From: Caenorhabditis remanei
Lineage: Eukaryota; Nematoda; Chromadorea; Rhabditida; Rhabditidae
Direction: 5' to 3'
DNA: 64,000 nt
NCBI RefSeq assembly: GCF_010183535.1
Contig: NC_071330.1
Location: forward strand, 9,467,717-9,531,716
Part shown: positions 1 to 10,537 of the stretch, one piece after another
Layout of the letters: each line of letters opens with the position of its first letter
How positions within the stretch are numbered: position 1 is the stretch's first letter
Program-made: the position numbers and the translations under genes
Notes under the pieces: model-generated
Seen by the model: only the letters and a program-made list of their open reading frames with translations
Database searches by the model: none
Told to the model about the DNA's origin: nothing

Positions 1-3000
1 ACGTCAATCAAATCTTCAGAAGTAGCATCATAACGAAGAGTGATGTCGGCATTATGAATACGGTATTCTGCCAAAATACTTTTGACGAGTTCTAAATCGA
101 GTTCCGTTTGGGGAACAAGCATAGTCAGATTGATTCCTCCCTTCTCTTTTCTCTTGAATCCAATATTTGGTGGTTGCTTGTTGAGACGAATTCCGAATCC
201 TTCTAACTCGTACTCGAGTAATTTTTTGTGTTGCAATGGCTTCATCACATCAAGAACCATAAGAATGAGTGAGCAAGTACGTGCAACTGAAAATTCAAAT
301 AAATATAAATTATATCATCTAATACAGCCATCCTACCAGCAATAACTTGCTTTCCACGTCCTTTTCCGTCTTTCGCACCCTCAATAATACCGGGAAGATC
401 GAGAAGTTGAATCTTGGCTCCCTTAAATAAATTAAGTTGTAGAAAAATGATTTATCGGGAAAAACCTTGTAGCGAATGACTCCAGGAACCGTTGTAAGAG
501 TCGTGAATTCGTAAGCGGCAACTTCCGAAAAGACACCAGCCAAATTACAGAGAAGTGTTGATTTACCGACGGATGGGAATCCTGAAAATTGTTTTGTTGA
601 AACGCTTCTACTTCTTCAGGCACACATAGATTTTTCAGTTGGTTCTTCTCTTATTATTATTCTTTTCTGTTTCTACCATAAAGTCATCAATTTTATGTGT
701 AGAATTTCCCGTAAAAACGGGGCCCTTCAACCCATTTGTTGTAAGAATCCATAAAGCAGAGCTAAATTGCGTTTTCTTTTCCACCATTTGATTTTATTCG
801 TTTTGGAGGGCGATTCCTCTCGGTTTTCTTATTATATTTACTCCTCAAAGTAAACGATGACAGGTTTGTTCATCAATACTCTATCCCGGAAGCGACAAAA
901 ACGATAAAAATAAACAGATTTAGACGCCTAAACGTTGATAGAAAAAAGCAGAGAAGAACGGAAATTTGATGTCAATTTGCATGACAACTCCTTTTTTCGG
1001 TCCATTTCCGTTTTCATCACGTCCCACGGCTTTATTTTTGTCTTATTTTTTCATATCATATGTTCTTTTCGACTCTAAAGTTGTATTTATAAAATATCAA
1101 ACTCACTTTTCAATGAGGATTTGAATAAGAAATTGCCAAAGATTCTTTAGTATGCAATGTTCCTTTTCTGCAAATTGTGAGCTAGTGCGGAAGAGCATAG
1201 AATTTATATTTTTTCGGTCAGAGGAAGTAAGAAAAAAAATTCGGAGTATTTTCTTTTTCTGAATTCGTCATTTCCCTTTTCCGGCGAGACTCTGCGAACA
1301 TCTCCATCATCTTTTGGTTGACGAATGAGTGGCGGCATTTGAAAGAAAAGCGTTTGGCGGCACAAGCTCTTAGCTCTTGCTCGAACGTTTATGGCTGTAT
1401 ATTTTGTGTTGTAAACTTCGAGAAAACTTCTAAAAGATAAATAAACTAGTTCTCACTAATTTCTCTGTACCACTCTTATGCTACATGCATAAGAATTCAT
1501 CTAGAAAAAGAAATTATATGATAATCTCACATATTTACTTTCACGACACTCACTGGAGATTGAAAACGAAAGCTTCTTATAGATGTCAGTCAAATTCTTA
1601 AATCACTACAAAAACGAAGTTTCCAGGGCACATTTTAGATGATTCTAGTCAAAATTATTAGTGCTCATATTCAAAGTGCATTCAGAATATTGTTTCACGT
1701 TTTCTGCTTTTTATGCTCATCCCATCCCATTTGACCGGATTAGATGGCTGTTTTTTGGAGATGTCTTTTCATTCTTTTTCTCGACAAGCAAAATAATTGC
1801 GACATTCTTTCTTTTTTGTCTCAACGTTGTCCTACATTTATGTAGTACTATAGGATGTTTTCTTTTATTTTTCCATTGGTAAAGAATCATTTGTTGAGAT
1901 AAAAATTATTATAGTGTCGGAGTTTGTTCAATTAATAGAAGCAATGAAAACGTTATAAGAAACTATATACACCTCAAAATAAAAACGGAGAGTTCAAATG
2001 AAATAATTTACTTAAGAACTGACTTACTAAATATTTAATCTCAGAATCTTCAAAAATTTCTTCACAAACTGAGAGAACTTTATAAAAATAATAGACTGAA
2101 CTCTAAAATGCATAGTATAATCTTCTCAACTTGATAACCAAATAGGCAGTTTGATATTTCGAAGCTCGATTATTTTCTTTTCTCACACTCATACACTGGA
2201 ATCATCACGCACGAATCCTTTTCCAAAAAAAGTTGGCCTCAGCAGCTCACACACTTTTTCCGTCACCCTTCTCCTCGTCTCCTTTTTGGAGCAGGAGACG
2301 TGAGTCGTTTTCCTTTTTCCGTAGAGTTATAGAGAAATAGAGTCTCTCCTTCTTCTTCTTTCTTGATCCGTCAACCGCCCATGTCCTTTTCTCTCTGCGT
2401 CTGTCTCTAGAGAACTGTGAAGCCATGTATCCCTACTCCCAGTGGGGGTCCGTGTAGCTTTGCCCGCAAAAAAAGAAGCTTGCTCTTTTTCTCAGAGACT
2501 CTACTTTCTCTCTATACTTATACTCGGCCACCCCCACCCTCTGAAGCTCACTGAAGGCGAGGAGCAGCTCCCAAATACACAACAACACACTATAATCAGT
2601 GTTGAGAAGGTGCTGGACTATCGCCTACATGGCATCTCTTCTGGAACCGTAATATTCTCTCCGGACCTTGTATTCCCTCTGTTCATAAAGTACTCAACAT
2701 GTTATCCAGGAATCGGTTTGGAGAGTATGCAGTCAGAGATCGACACACCAAAATCGTCAAAATGATTATCTCTTTTTTCATGCTCCTGGCACGACTGGAT
2801 CCAACGATAGCAATTTCTGTTAGGTAAGGATGACTTTTTTCTCTCTAAAGTAAGAAGTTTTGGATACTTCGAATGTTGGATCTTAAACATGAAGACACTG
2901 ATGAAAACGTTTTAGAAAAACGGTACTGAATAAAACAAGTTTGCATTATTCCAAAATGATTAGAAGTAGTTTTACTGTATATCAATAACTTACATCTTTT

Positions 3001-6000
3001 AATTTCAGGAGATCTCTAAACACGTACCATCCAAATTTGGACGCTGAACCATATGGAATCATTCCTCCAACATATCCATATGACCCACACCCTCTCTCGA
3101 CACCTGAATCAATCGTTCAATCGCCTCGACCTATTCATTGTAACAATCAGACAGAATATGAATGTGTATGTATGAAACCCTATTCATCGCCTCATTCGCC
3201 TGCCCAAACCATCTTTGCCGCTCCAGATTGTAGTGTGTTCATCAAGGTATTTTTCTATATTTCTTTTCGTTTCACTAGAGATATAGTAGAGCAAAAAACA
3301 AGTAATAGTGATGATGGTGATGAAGGGAGACAAAACAATTGTTCCTATTCTCTTTCTCCGGTGGTCTGGAACCCTTAGGTATCATCGGAGAAGGAAGGGC
3401 TTGTCGTTTTTCTTTTTTTTTCCAAAAAGAAAAGAGCCGACACAAAATATCGAGGGAAGACTAGTCCCAGGGGACATCCAAAAACTTATCATTTCTTCGG
3501 GTTTCCAAAAAACGGAAAAGAAAGATGGAGGTGTAGAGAGACTCAGATTGAAGGAAATATGATGCAGCTCATAGTTAGTATGACGTGTTTTTACTCCAGA
3601 GAATCGTGGATGTGTAGAGATATTAGGTCTAACTTTTGAAATGTGACATGCTGTCGATACCAAATATAATAGAAACAACTTCAAAAATCGAATCGTCTCG
3701 GTATGTCAGGGTAATCACTGGATGACTGTGTTTGGAAAGTTTCTCTTCCTCCAATACTCGATTTTTTTGTCGATCGACGCTCTGATGATTCTAAAACGTC
3801 GAAGTTCCTCATTCTTTGCCCTTTTCAATAGTCTTTCCTCTTTTAATTCACACTTCATCATTGAAAAGTTTGGCGGGCCAAACAAAAAATTCAAAAGAGA
3901 CCTCTTCCTCTTTTTGGTTGGTGCCATTGAAAAAGACGAAGAAGAAAAAGATGGCGTCAGCTTCAACGCGACAAGCGTGGTGCAATGTGAAGCTGTGAAA
4001 AGATAGAGAGACGGCCAAAAACGAGTGAGGCTGTCTCTTTATTCACATACACAAGCACACAAAAAAACGACGATGACAACTTTGCAACGAGCAACGGAGA
4101 AAACGGAGCACATTGACGACTACAACGAATGGCGGCGGGAGAGGAAACTGACGATTTGCGAAAAGGAAGAACCGAGTGAATAGAAAAACAGAAACTCGGA
4201 GAAATCGTAAAATGGAACGATTGAGATTATTTCAGAAGGAACCAGAGTCAGATTTTTTTAAAGTTCTAAAACTTAAAAAAAATTTTTTATTGCTTTTAAT
4301 CTGTTATTACAGTTCTCTTTCACTTTCTCTCAGAATGAAACAGATACATTTCTTTTCATCGTTCTCATCTAAATACCACGTTTTGCAAATTTCTAGCATA
4401 ATTCAGACATGTGTTTATTATTTAGTTTCCATTGCCATACAAAGACAATTTTTGGGAAGGCAACAGATGGTGGGAAACCTGAGTAGACGATAGGATTGAG
4501 TTTCACTTTTTCGAATGTGATGAGGGTCACAAGACAATGTGAAATAGAAGGGGAGAAATAAAGATATCGTTTAATTTTCAGACGGACGATCTTCCAGTTG
4601 TTGATATGCGAATGCGACAGGTGAACACAGAGGCAAAGTTATATACCGGAGATAGTTATGAGGTAGAAAATCGAGAAGACACAGAACTCTAAACGGACTA
4701 ATTACAGGAATATTTCAAGAGAAGAATCTCGACGATCGTTTCGCATTACTGTCAGCATAATGCAAATGAATGCCCGGGTGTTTCATTGCGAATGAGTCAT
4801 GTGAGTCAGGTATTGCACGTTTTCTTTTCTTTTTCAATATCAAATAGAAATGATTTAATGTATGATAAAAACAGATATATCTATCTGCAGATATGCAAAA
4901 AGTTTTTCGAAACTTCAAAAAAATGCCGTGAGCTCAGCTTTTTATAAGCAAGAATGATTGACCAAAATAGGCTGAAAATGGCTGAAAGCACGACCATACT
5001 GATATTAAATAGAACTATGTAAAATTTAACCCACACGTCACGTATTTGTTGTCGTACTTCACCCCATTCAAAATTATATGGAATGCACTATCCAAACTCC
5101 TCGGTTATGATTTTCTTTCTGATTATACTATGTTTCGCAACAAAACTGTTCACTATCTTTTTGAAGGAAATGCTCCAAATTTTGAGCGATCAAGAGGCTG
5201 ACGAACTAGATCTAGACAAATCGGTCGTGTATGCCGAACGTGATGAATCGGAACCACTTTTCACAAAGGTGCTTTTGAAAAATGAGATTATATTAGAAGA
5301 TTTTGTATGGTATTTTTAATGTTTCACTCCTACTAGAAATTCGAAAGGTTCGGTTAGCTTTTCCAGATATCTCTCTTTTCAGGACAACGTTGTCATTCTG
5401 AGGATGGACCATTTACGAGGCAATCTCACAAGATTACTATTTATTCTGACGAAAAACGATAGGAATAATGGAATCATCAATGAAGACACTATTATCGATC
5501 CTGTCAAGGTTGCTATCATAAAAATAATATTTTAACTTAAGTTTGAATTTCAGATCAAATATATAATTGCAAGCCAAGTGGGGCCATTGTCTCGAGTTCT
5601 TGGAGGCATCAAAATCGACAGTGTTCGAACTGCAAAACTGAAACGAAACCCTGCTCTCGGTTCAATTAGCTACAGTACTCCGGAACAAAGACGGGAAAAT
5701 GTGAAGGGCAATACAAAGTTGATACTTATTGTATCAGGAATTGTTTCCTTCTTTGGTATTACATACTGTATTGCAATATATCAATGCATCAAATGGTATC
5801 TGAATAAAAGCAAAGCAGCTAAAGAAGCAACACAAGCCGAACAGAGCCTTGTGGCAGCTGATACGAAGAACTACGGTACTTGTGAGATTAAGCATAGAAA
5901 ACCATCAAGGAATGGACACATGGTTCATTCGGAAGAAAGAACTCCATTGACTTATGAACAAATAGATGAAGTTCCAGATGTAAGAAATATTATTCAGTAC

Positions 6001-8330
6001 TGGTCTATACAAATAAACGTTTTTAGGATAACTCTCAGTCTCTGTCTCAGAGACAAATGCGTAATTGGTTCAAATGTGACGCTTCACAACTTCCCAGAGA
6101 ACCTACATGCCCAACAAGTCTGGTGGAATCGTACCAACAAACACCTGCAGCGTCAAACACTACGCCCAATCCAACAAATGACTTTAAAGTGAAGGAAGAG
6201 TCACCGGTAAAACTTAACGTTCGCATTTCTTTCAATAAAATCGAAATTTTCAGATTCTCACAAAAAGTAAAGATGAAAAAGAATCGAGGAAACCGGTATC
6301 TCCAATGCTATCATCACAAGCAACAACAAGTTCAGAGGCAGTATTTCCTCCATCCAAAGATTTCTCAGATTATGTCGAAGATCAATATCATAAGAGCAGA
6401 GCTTCATCTAACAGTCCAACAGAAGAATTACAGAAGTCTCTGAATGAAGACCCATGGGATGATTTGAACGGAAAATACGTTCCACCTGTTGTGCTTTTAC
6501 AATCGGATACACCTGATTTACCATTGACTATACAAAACCATTTGGGAAAACAAAAGTCTGACAATGATGATGTGGCAGTGAAGGGCTTACGAAGTAGTGA
6601 AAGTCCATCATTTGCCCGTCCAAGATCTAGGAGAGGAAGCCGAATAGATGAAATGGAAGGGCAGCTAGATTTAGCTGAACTCAAACCACTACAGTGAGTT
6701 TTTCTTCTCGATGATCTTGGTTGATACTATCGAAATCACAAATTATTTTCAGAACTGATGACCCTCTTGCTGAACCCATTGACGCCCCTGTTCCAATCAA
6801 CAGCATTAAAGGATCAGTCGACGAAGAAGATCGATGGTCATCGAGTGAAGAAGGAGAAGTAGATGTCTACTACAAAATGAGTGACGATGAAGATGTCACT
6901 CGAGAAGAATTGGATTGGAAAAAAGCGATGGCAAAAGCTGAACTTGAAAAAGAAGCAGAATCTCAAGGTCGAACTCTTCCAGGTTCAGAAAACGTCGAAA
7001 TCAACAAAAAGCGAACTGAAACTCCTCCTTCGTCTCCGATCCAAATTCATATTCAAAACCACTTGAATCATAATAATGATTCGGATTCAGAAGGTACGTT
7101 ATATATTAGAATACTAGTTTCACTCCTCTTCACTCCAATTTGAATAAACTTCTAACCGTGTTCGAGTTTGTTTCCTTTATGTTCAAATATTTAGAAGAAG
7201 ATGAACCGATTCCGGAAGAGGCGAAAGACGCCGAAATCGCAGAGAAAGACGACGACTTTGTTTACGAACGTCTTCGGGAAGAGCTTTCACCTCAACCACC
7301 GATAGTAGTGGATTTAGATACAACGGACTTAGACTTGGTACCAATAAAGGTAATAGTTTGATTTTTCAACTAAGTTTCCAATTCGCATGACAGTTCTAAC
7401 ACAACGAAAATTGACCGAACGTCTTTGGGGACACCATTTACTATTTTCAGTCACTACCACCACCACCGCCAGGAATGTTTCCTGATTCTCCACCTGAATC
7501 AGGATCAGGTTCAAACCAATTGCATCATCAACGGAGTCAAGAAATGAGTGAAGATGAAGATGATCTTCGATAACTAGCATCTAAACTTCCTCTTTAATTT
7601 CTTTGATATATGTATTTTTGACAGTTCAATTGCTCAAATCATTCTTTCAAACTTTGTTTTATTTTTTAATTCCAATCAAAACTGCTTAATTTTCCCTTTC
7701 TTCCCCGGTGTAGAATTGTAGACTTTATGCATAGAATTTATTTGTAGATTTGAATTATTCCACCAATTTGAAACTCAAACCAACCCTCTTTCCCCGTGTG
7801 CCTCTGAGATTTTTTGTGAATATTTTCGATTCTCCTATGAAGATTTTTATATTACTTTTCGAATGAACATACCGACGAATCCAATTCTAGCATCTCCGGT
7901 TTTAGCAACATCGAATCCTTCTCCTGGTCCACCACCTCCACCTTTTGGGGTGATCAAATCACGACGAAGTTTAGCGAGTTTAGCCTGAAAACAATCATAA
8001 CTTCATTCCTTTACTCTCTGCGATTATGATTGCTAGTTTTATTGATAATATCCCCACAATTAATGAACAAAAAAACCAAATGCGTTTCTCTTTTATGTGG
8101 GTTTTTGCAAAAGGAAGATTATTGTTTTCCTACCAGTTGCTGCAGTTTGAAGTTCTTGATTCCCAGCTTACCTTCAGAATACCCAAGTGAGCATTTGTTG
8201 CCTTGTTCTTCTGAGTTCTAGCCATCTGAAAAAATTTATATATATATATATATATATATGAGAATAATGTTTTTTAATGCTTGACTTATACCTCGGCCTC
8301 AATGTCAGCGATTTTTTGAAGAACCGACAT
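1..8330 (-). CDS. drg-1: DRG1-type developmentally regulated GTPase (5' part; runs off left edge)
   Basis: Conserved OBG/DRG-family GTP-binding protein, cytosolic and ribosome-associated in other eukaryotes. Exons (minus): 8330-8292, 8225-8172, 7984-7873, 581-466, 421-337 and 286 to beyond position 1; phases agree at every junction and give 230 codons of a family length near 367. Visible: Lys/Arg-rich N-terminus with MARTQKNKA, Gly-rich linker, G1 loop GFPSVGKST (about residues 69-77), G2 TTVPG, G3 DLPG (about 115-118), and KPPN/KQPPN-type text before the TGS-proximal part. The start ATG at 8330 lies about 40 bp after a TTTTCAG that could be a trans-splice acceptor. The third intron (582-7872, about 7.3 kb) splits the G1 region between FVG and FPSVGKST and contains a whole gene on the opposite strand. 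C-terminal exons are outside the window. Identification is very secure. Confidence 0.95.
582..7872 (-). other. 7.3 kb intron 3 of drg-1 hosting a nested gene
   Basis: The exon ending GTC-G at 7873 and the exon starting GA-TTC at 581 join in phase to rebuild the conserved G1 loop, so everything between is intronic to drg-1. About 1.8 kb on the left (roughly 640-2440) holds no coding signal I can support; it is AT-rich with pyrimidine tracts. The nested plus-strand gene occupies 2699-7573, leaving about 300 bp between its stop codon and drg-1 exon 3. Confidence 0.88.
2699..7573 (+). CDS. Single-pass membrane protein of unknown family, nested in drg-1 intron 3
   Basis: Not recognised. Twelve exons: 2699-2823, 3009-3246, 4582-4662, 4708-4809 (or to 4800, a better GTGAGT donor), about 5167-5304 (both ends uncertain), 5383-5508, 5554-5979, 6027-6206, 6254-6693, 6753-7093, 7195-7349, 7451-7573; phases agree, about 820 residues. 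An upstream ATG (2699) precedes a second ATG at 2762 that begins a signal-peptide-like stretch ([12 protein letters not shown]), so 2762 may be the real start. The ectodomain is Pro-rich then Cys-containing ([21 protein letters not shown]); one transmembrane segment follows near [20 protein letters not shown] (about 5719-5778). The cytoplasmic tail is long, acidic and Ser/Pro-rich, ending in a PPPPPG stretch and an acidic C-terminus. This suggests a type I surface protein with a signalling or scaffold tail. Transcribed opposite to its host gene. Confidence 0.8.
8237..8259. repeat. (TA)n microsatellite
   Basis: About eleven TA dinucleotides in the short intron between drg-1 exons 1 and 2, next to the exon 2 acceptor. 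Confidence 0.9.
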
Positions 8331-8629
8331 GGTTAACCGACTTTTTGAGGTGCTACGCTTCTCTTCAGCCTGAAAATGGAATAATGAGTAATCAAGACGG
8401 ACCTATACAATTATTCAGCGCAAAAAGATTGAAATAAAAAAAGAAAACAGCAGAAAAACAGAGAAATTAGGAACTGAAACAATGGGAACATCTATTTTCT
8501 CAAAATATGAAAAATTTTTGGTCTGCAAACACGGAGCACTCAAACTCTGCGTACTCGGCGCCATACTCTACGACATTTCCTGTTTTCCACAAGTGAGTTG
8601 GTCGATTTTTCTAAAACTGATCATAAATT
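8331..8629. promoter_or_regulatory. Divergent drg-1 / pen-2 promoter region
   Basis: Only 299 bp separate the start codons of drg-1 (minus) and pen-2 (plus), so both must draw regulatory sequence from here. The stretch around 8530-8570 is distinctly GC-richer (AACTCTGCGTACTCGGCG) than its surroundings. A TTTTCAG on the minus strand near 8378 could be the drg-1 trans-splice site. No TATA box is claimed. Confidence 0.5.
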
Positions 8630-9152
8630 ATGGATATTTCGAAGCTTACCGAAGTCAAAAAAGTAGATTTATGTAAAAAGTAAGTCGCATTTAGCACCCT
8701 TTTTCAAAAGTATGCCCTTTATTTGCAGATACTTCTTAATCGGAGCGTGTTTCTTGCCTCTTGTATGGGTCGTGAACACATTTTGGTTCTTTTCCGATGC
8801 ATTCTGTAAACCGATCAACTGTCATCGGCGTCAAATTCGAAAATATGTTATTGGAAGTATCATTGGATCAGTGTTCTGGATTATACTTCTCTCTTCATGG
8901 GAGATTTTCTTTCAGGTGAGTGGTTTCTATCATTGTATCTGAAATTACCTAATTTCTTGATTGATACTGAAATACAGTTGGAAAATGGAATAATTCACTC
9001 AGATAAAATAGTTTTCCCATGAACTATTGCAAGTTTTAAATTATTATTTTCATGTTCTTCTTGTTATCCTGATACTTTTTCAGTACTATCGAGCTCAAGG
9101 ATTGGTTTGGACCGACTATTTGACATTCGTTTTTCCGTCTGGAAGAGTATGA
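8630..9152 (+). CDS. pen-2: PEN-2, gamma-secretase subunit
   Basis: Presenilin enhancer 2, the smallest membrane subunit of gamma-secretase, needed for presenilin endoproteolysis and so for Notch (LIN-12/GLP-1) cleavage. Exons 8630-8679, 8729-8915, 9084-9152; phases agree and give 101 residues, the same length I recall for the C. elegans protein. It starts MDISKLTEVKKVDLCKKYF; hydrophobic hairpin segments (YFLIGACFLPLVWVVNTFWF and YVIGSIIGSVFWIILLSSW) flank the conserved loop with FCKPI and HRRQIRKY, and the C-terminus carries WTDYLTFVFPSGRV, the conserved D-Y-L-(T/S)-F region. The start was chosen because it reproduces the family N-terminus; an upstream in-frame ATG at 8482 belongs to a different frame. 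Convergent with the START gene. Confidence 0.96.
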
Positions 9153-9253
9153 CACCATTTAATTAACATCATTTCAATTTAATAACTCATCACATTCTCA
9201 CAGGTTTTCATGTCTTTTATAGCAAATGATCTCAGTGTCTGTTTGCCAAATAC

Positions 9254-9326
9254 TATTTTTTCGAATCACTCCATTTCAATTATCCAAGTTTTATTTTTTC
9301 GAATCACTCCATTTCAATTATCCAAG
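9254..9326. repeat. Tandem duplication, period 38 bp, in the pen-2 3' flank
   Basis: Two copies of TTCGAATCACTCCATTTCAA with flanks; 9254-9288 equals 9292-9326. It lies about 100 bp after the pen-2 stop codon, probably in the 3' untranslated or downstream region. Confidence 0.85.
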
Positions 9327-9467
9327 GTTTAATATGTTGAAGCGTATGTAATTTTTTTATAAAATCAAAAGGTTGTGACATCACAGTGGGGGAAAAAGCT
9401 AAGTCCAGATACTAACGGAAATGGTCGGAAGGGATAAATTGGGGAATGCGATTAGGCTTAATTTATA

Positions 9468-10534
9468 TTAGTTCTTCAGCGAGTCTTCATCCTCATCATC
9501 TTTGGTGCTGACACTCATCGCAGAAATATTTGACTCGTCAATTATTTCTTGATCGTAGTCTTTTGGTTGACACTTAATAAGATCCACACGAACCAGATCC
9601 ATCTGAAAATCGAAGACTGATAAAAGAAAGATCAGTTAGAGTACCTGTTGTTCTGGAACACTCCATGGTTTCCAAGTCGGATGATGCTTTTCCTTCCATT
9701 CTGTATATCCGAGACACGCTTTATGCAATTTCTTGATGACTTTCGGAGCGACAACTTTAGTGACTCTGTTCACAAGCCATGTTGGAAGTTTTCCTTTTGG
9801 ATCAGAATGACTGATATAGATAACCTCGCATCCTTGTTCCTTTTCTTTAATTAAATAACCTGAGAGCAGTACAGTTGCTCTGATGCATCCTTTAGCTGGC
9901 GGATAATCTTCATGACAAACGGAATGGGAACAAATCAAACGATCTTTATCAGTTTCCAGCCAACTACGTTGCATCACAAAGTCTCGTGGGCGAATTGGAG
10001 CAACAGAGTTCACTGAAAATAAATTAGTTTTCAAAAATCAGTATATACCAAACATACATGAATAATAACAAACATCATTATTTGGATTGATAATTCCAAT
10101 ATTTTCCTGTTTGATCATATACTTGTCCCACTTTGCACGATAAGCTGAAGATCAAAATTTACATATTTTTGATGAAAAGGTCATACCAGAATCGTGAAGT
10201 ACATCGTATGCAACCACAGCAGAGACATCTGGGAAAAGAGCGATTGCTTTAATCATCTGATAACTACTATTTTCAATATTTTGAGTGCAAATTGTGATGT
10301 CTTTCTTTTTATACACCTGAAAATGTTGAATGGTTTTCACATCGGATCGAATGAAGACAATCGAGACAATCTTAGTGCTTTACATTCAACTAACCTCAAC
10401 CCATCCGTCGTTATCTTCACACAGATTTCGTACTTTCTCATAATCCGAATCCTCCCATACTCTTGCAACGTTGACCCGCATCACTACAGTAACTCGAAAT
10501 AGTTTCTTCTCTGTGTAACTGATTCCACAATTAT
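9468..10534 (-). CDS. START-domain lipid-transfer protein (PCTP/STARD10-like)
   Basis: StAR-related lipid transfer family, phosphatidylcholine-transfer/STARD10 branch; such proteins bind a lipid in a soluble helix-grip fold and shuttle it between membranes. Exons (minus): 10534-10395, 10316-10187, 10144-10058, 10012-9645, 9602-9468, phases consistent. Hallmarks are the WEDSDYEKVR opening, VAYDVLHDSAYRAKWD, VAPIRPRDFVMQRSW, a central KGCIRATVLLSGYLI strand region and the C-terminal helix around GKLPTWLVNRVTKVVAPKVI, followed by an acidic tail. The first exon is open up to an acceptor at 10535-10537; ATG 10481 would give 268 residues. Either that acceptor is a trans-splice site, making ATG 10481 the start, or a short upstream exon was missed. 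Convergent with pen-2 (316 bp apart). Confidence 0.88.
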
Positions 10535-10537
10535 CTG

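Noticed and set aside
8482..8629. Upstream ATG frame as a longer pen-2 N-terminus
   Set aside because: Different frame from pen-2; the ATG at 8630 reproduces the known family N-terminus and length exactly.
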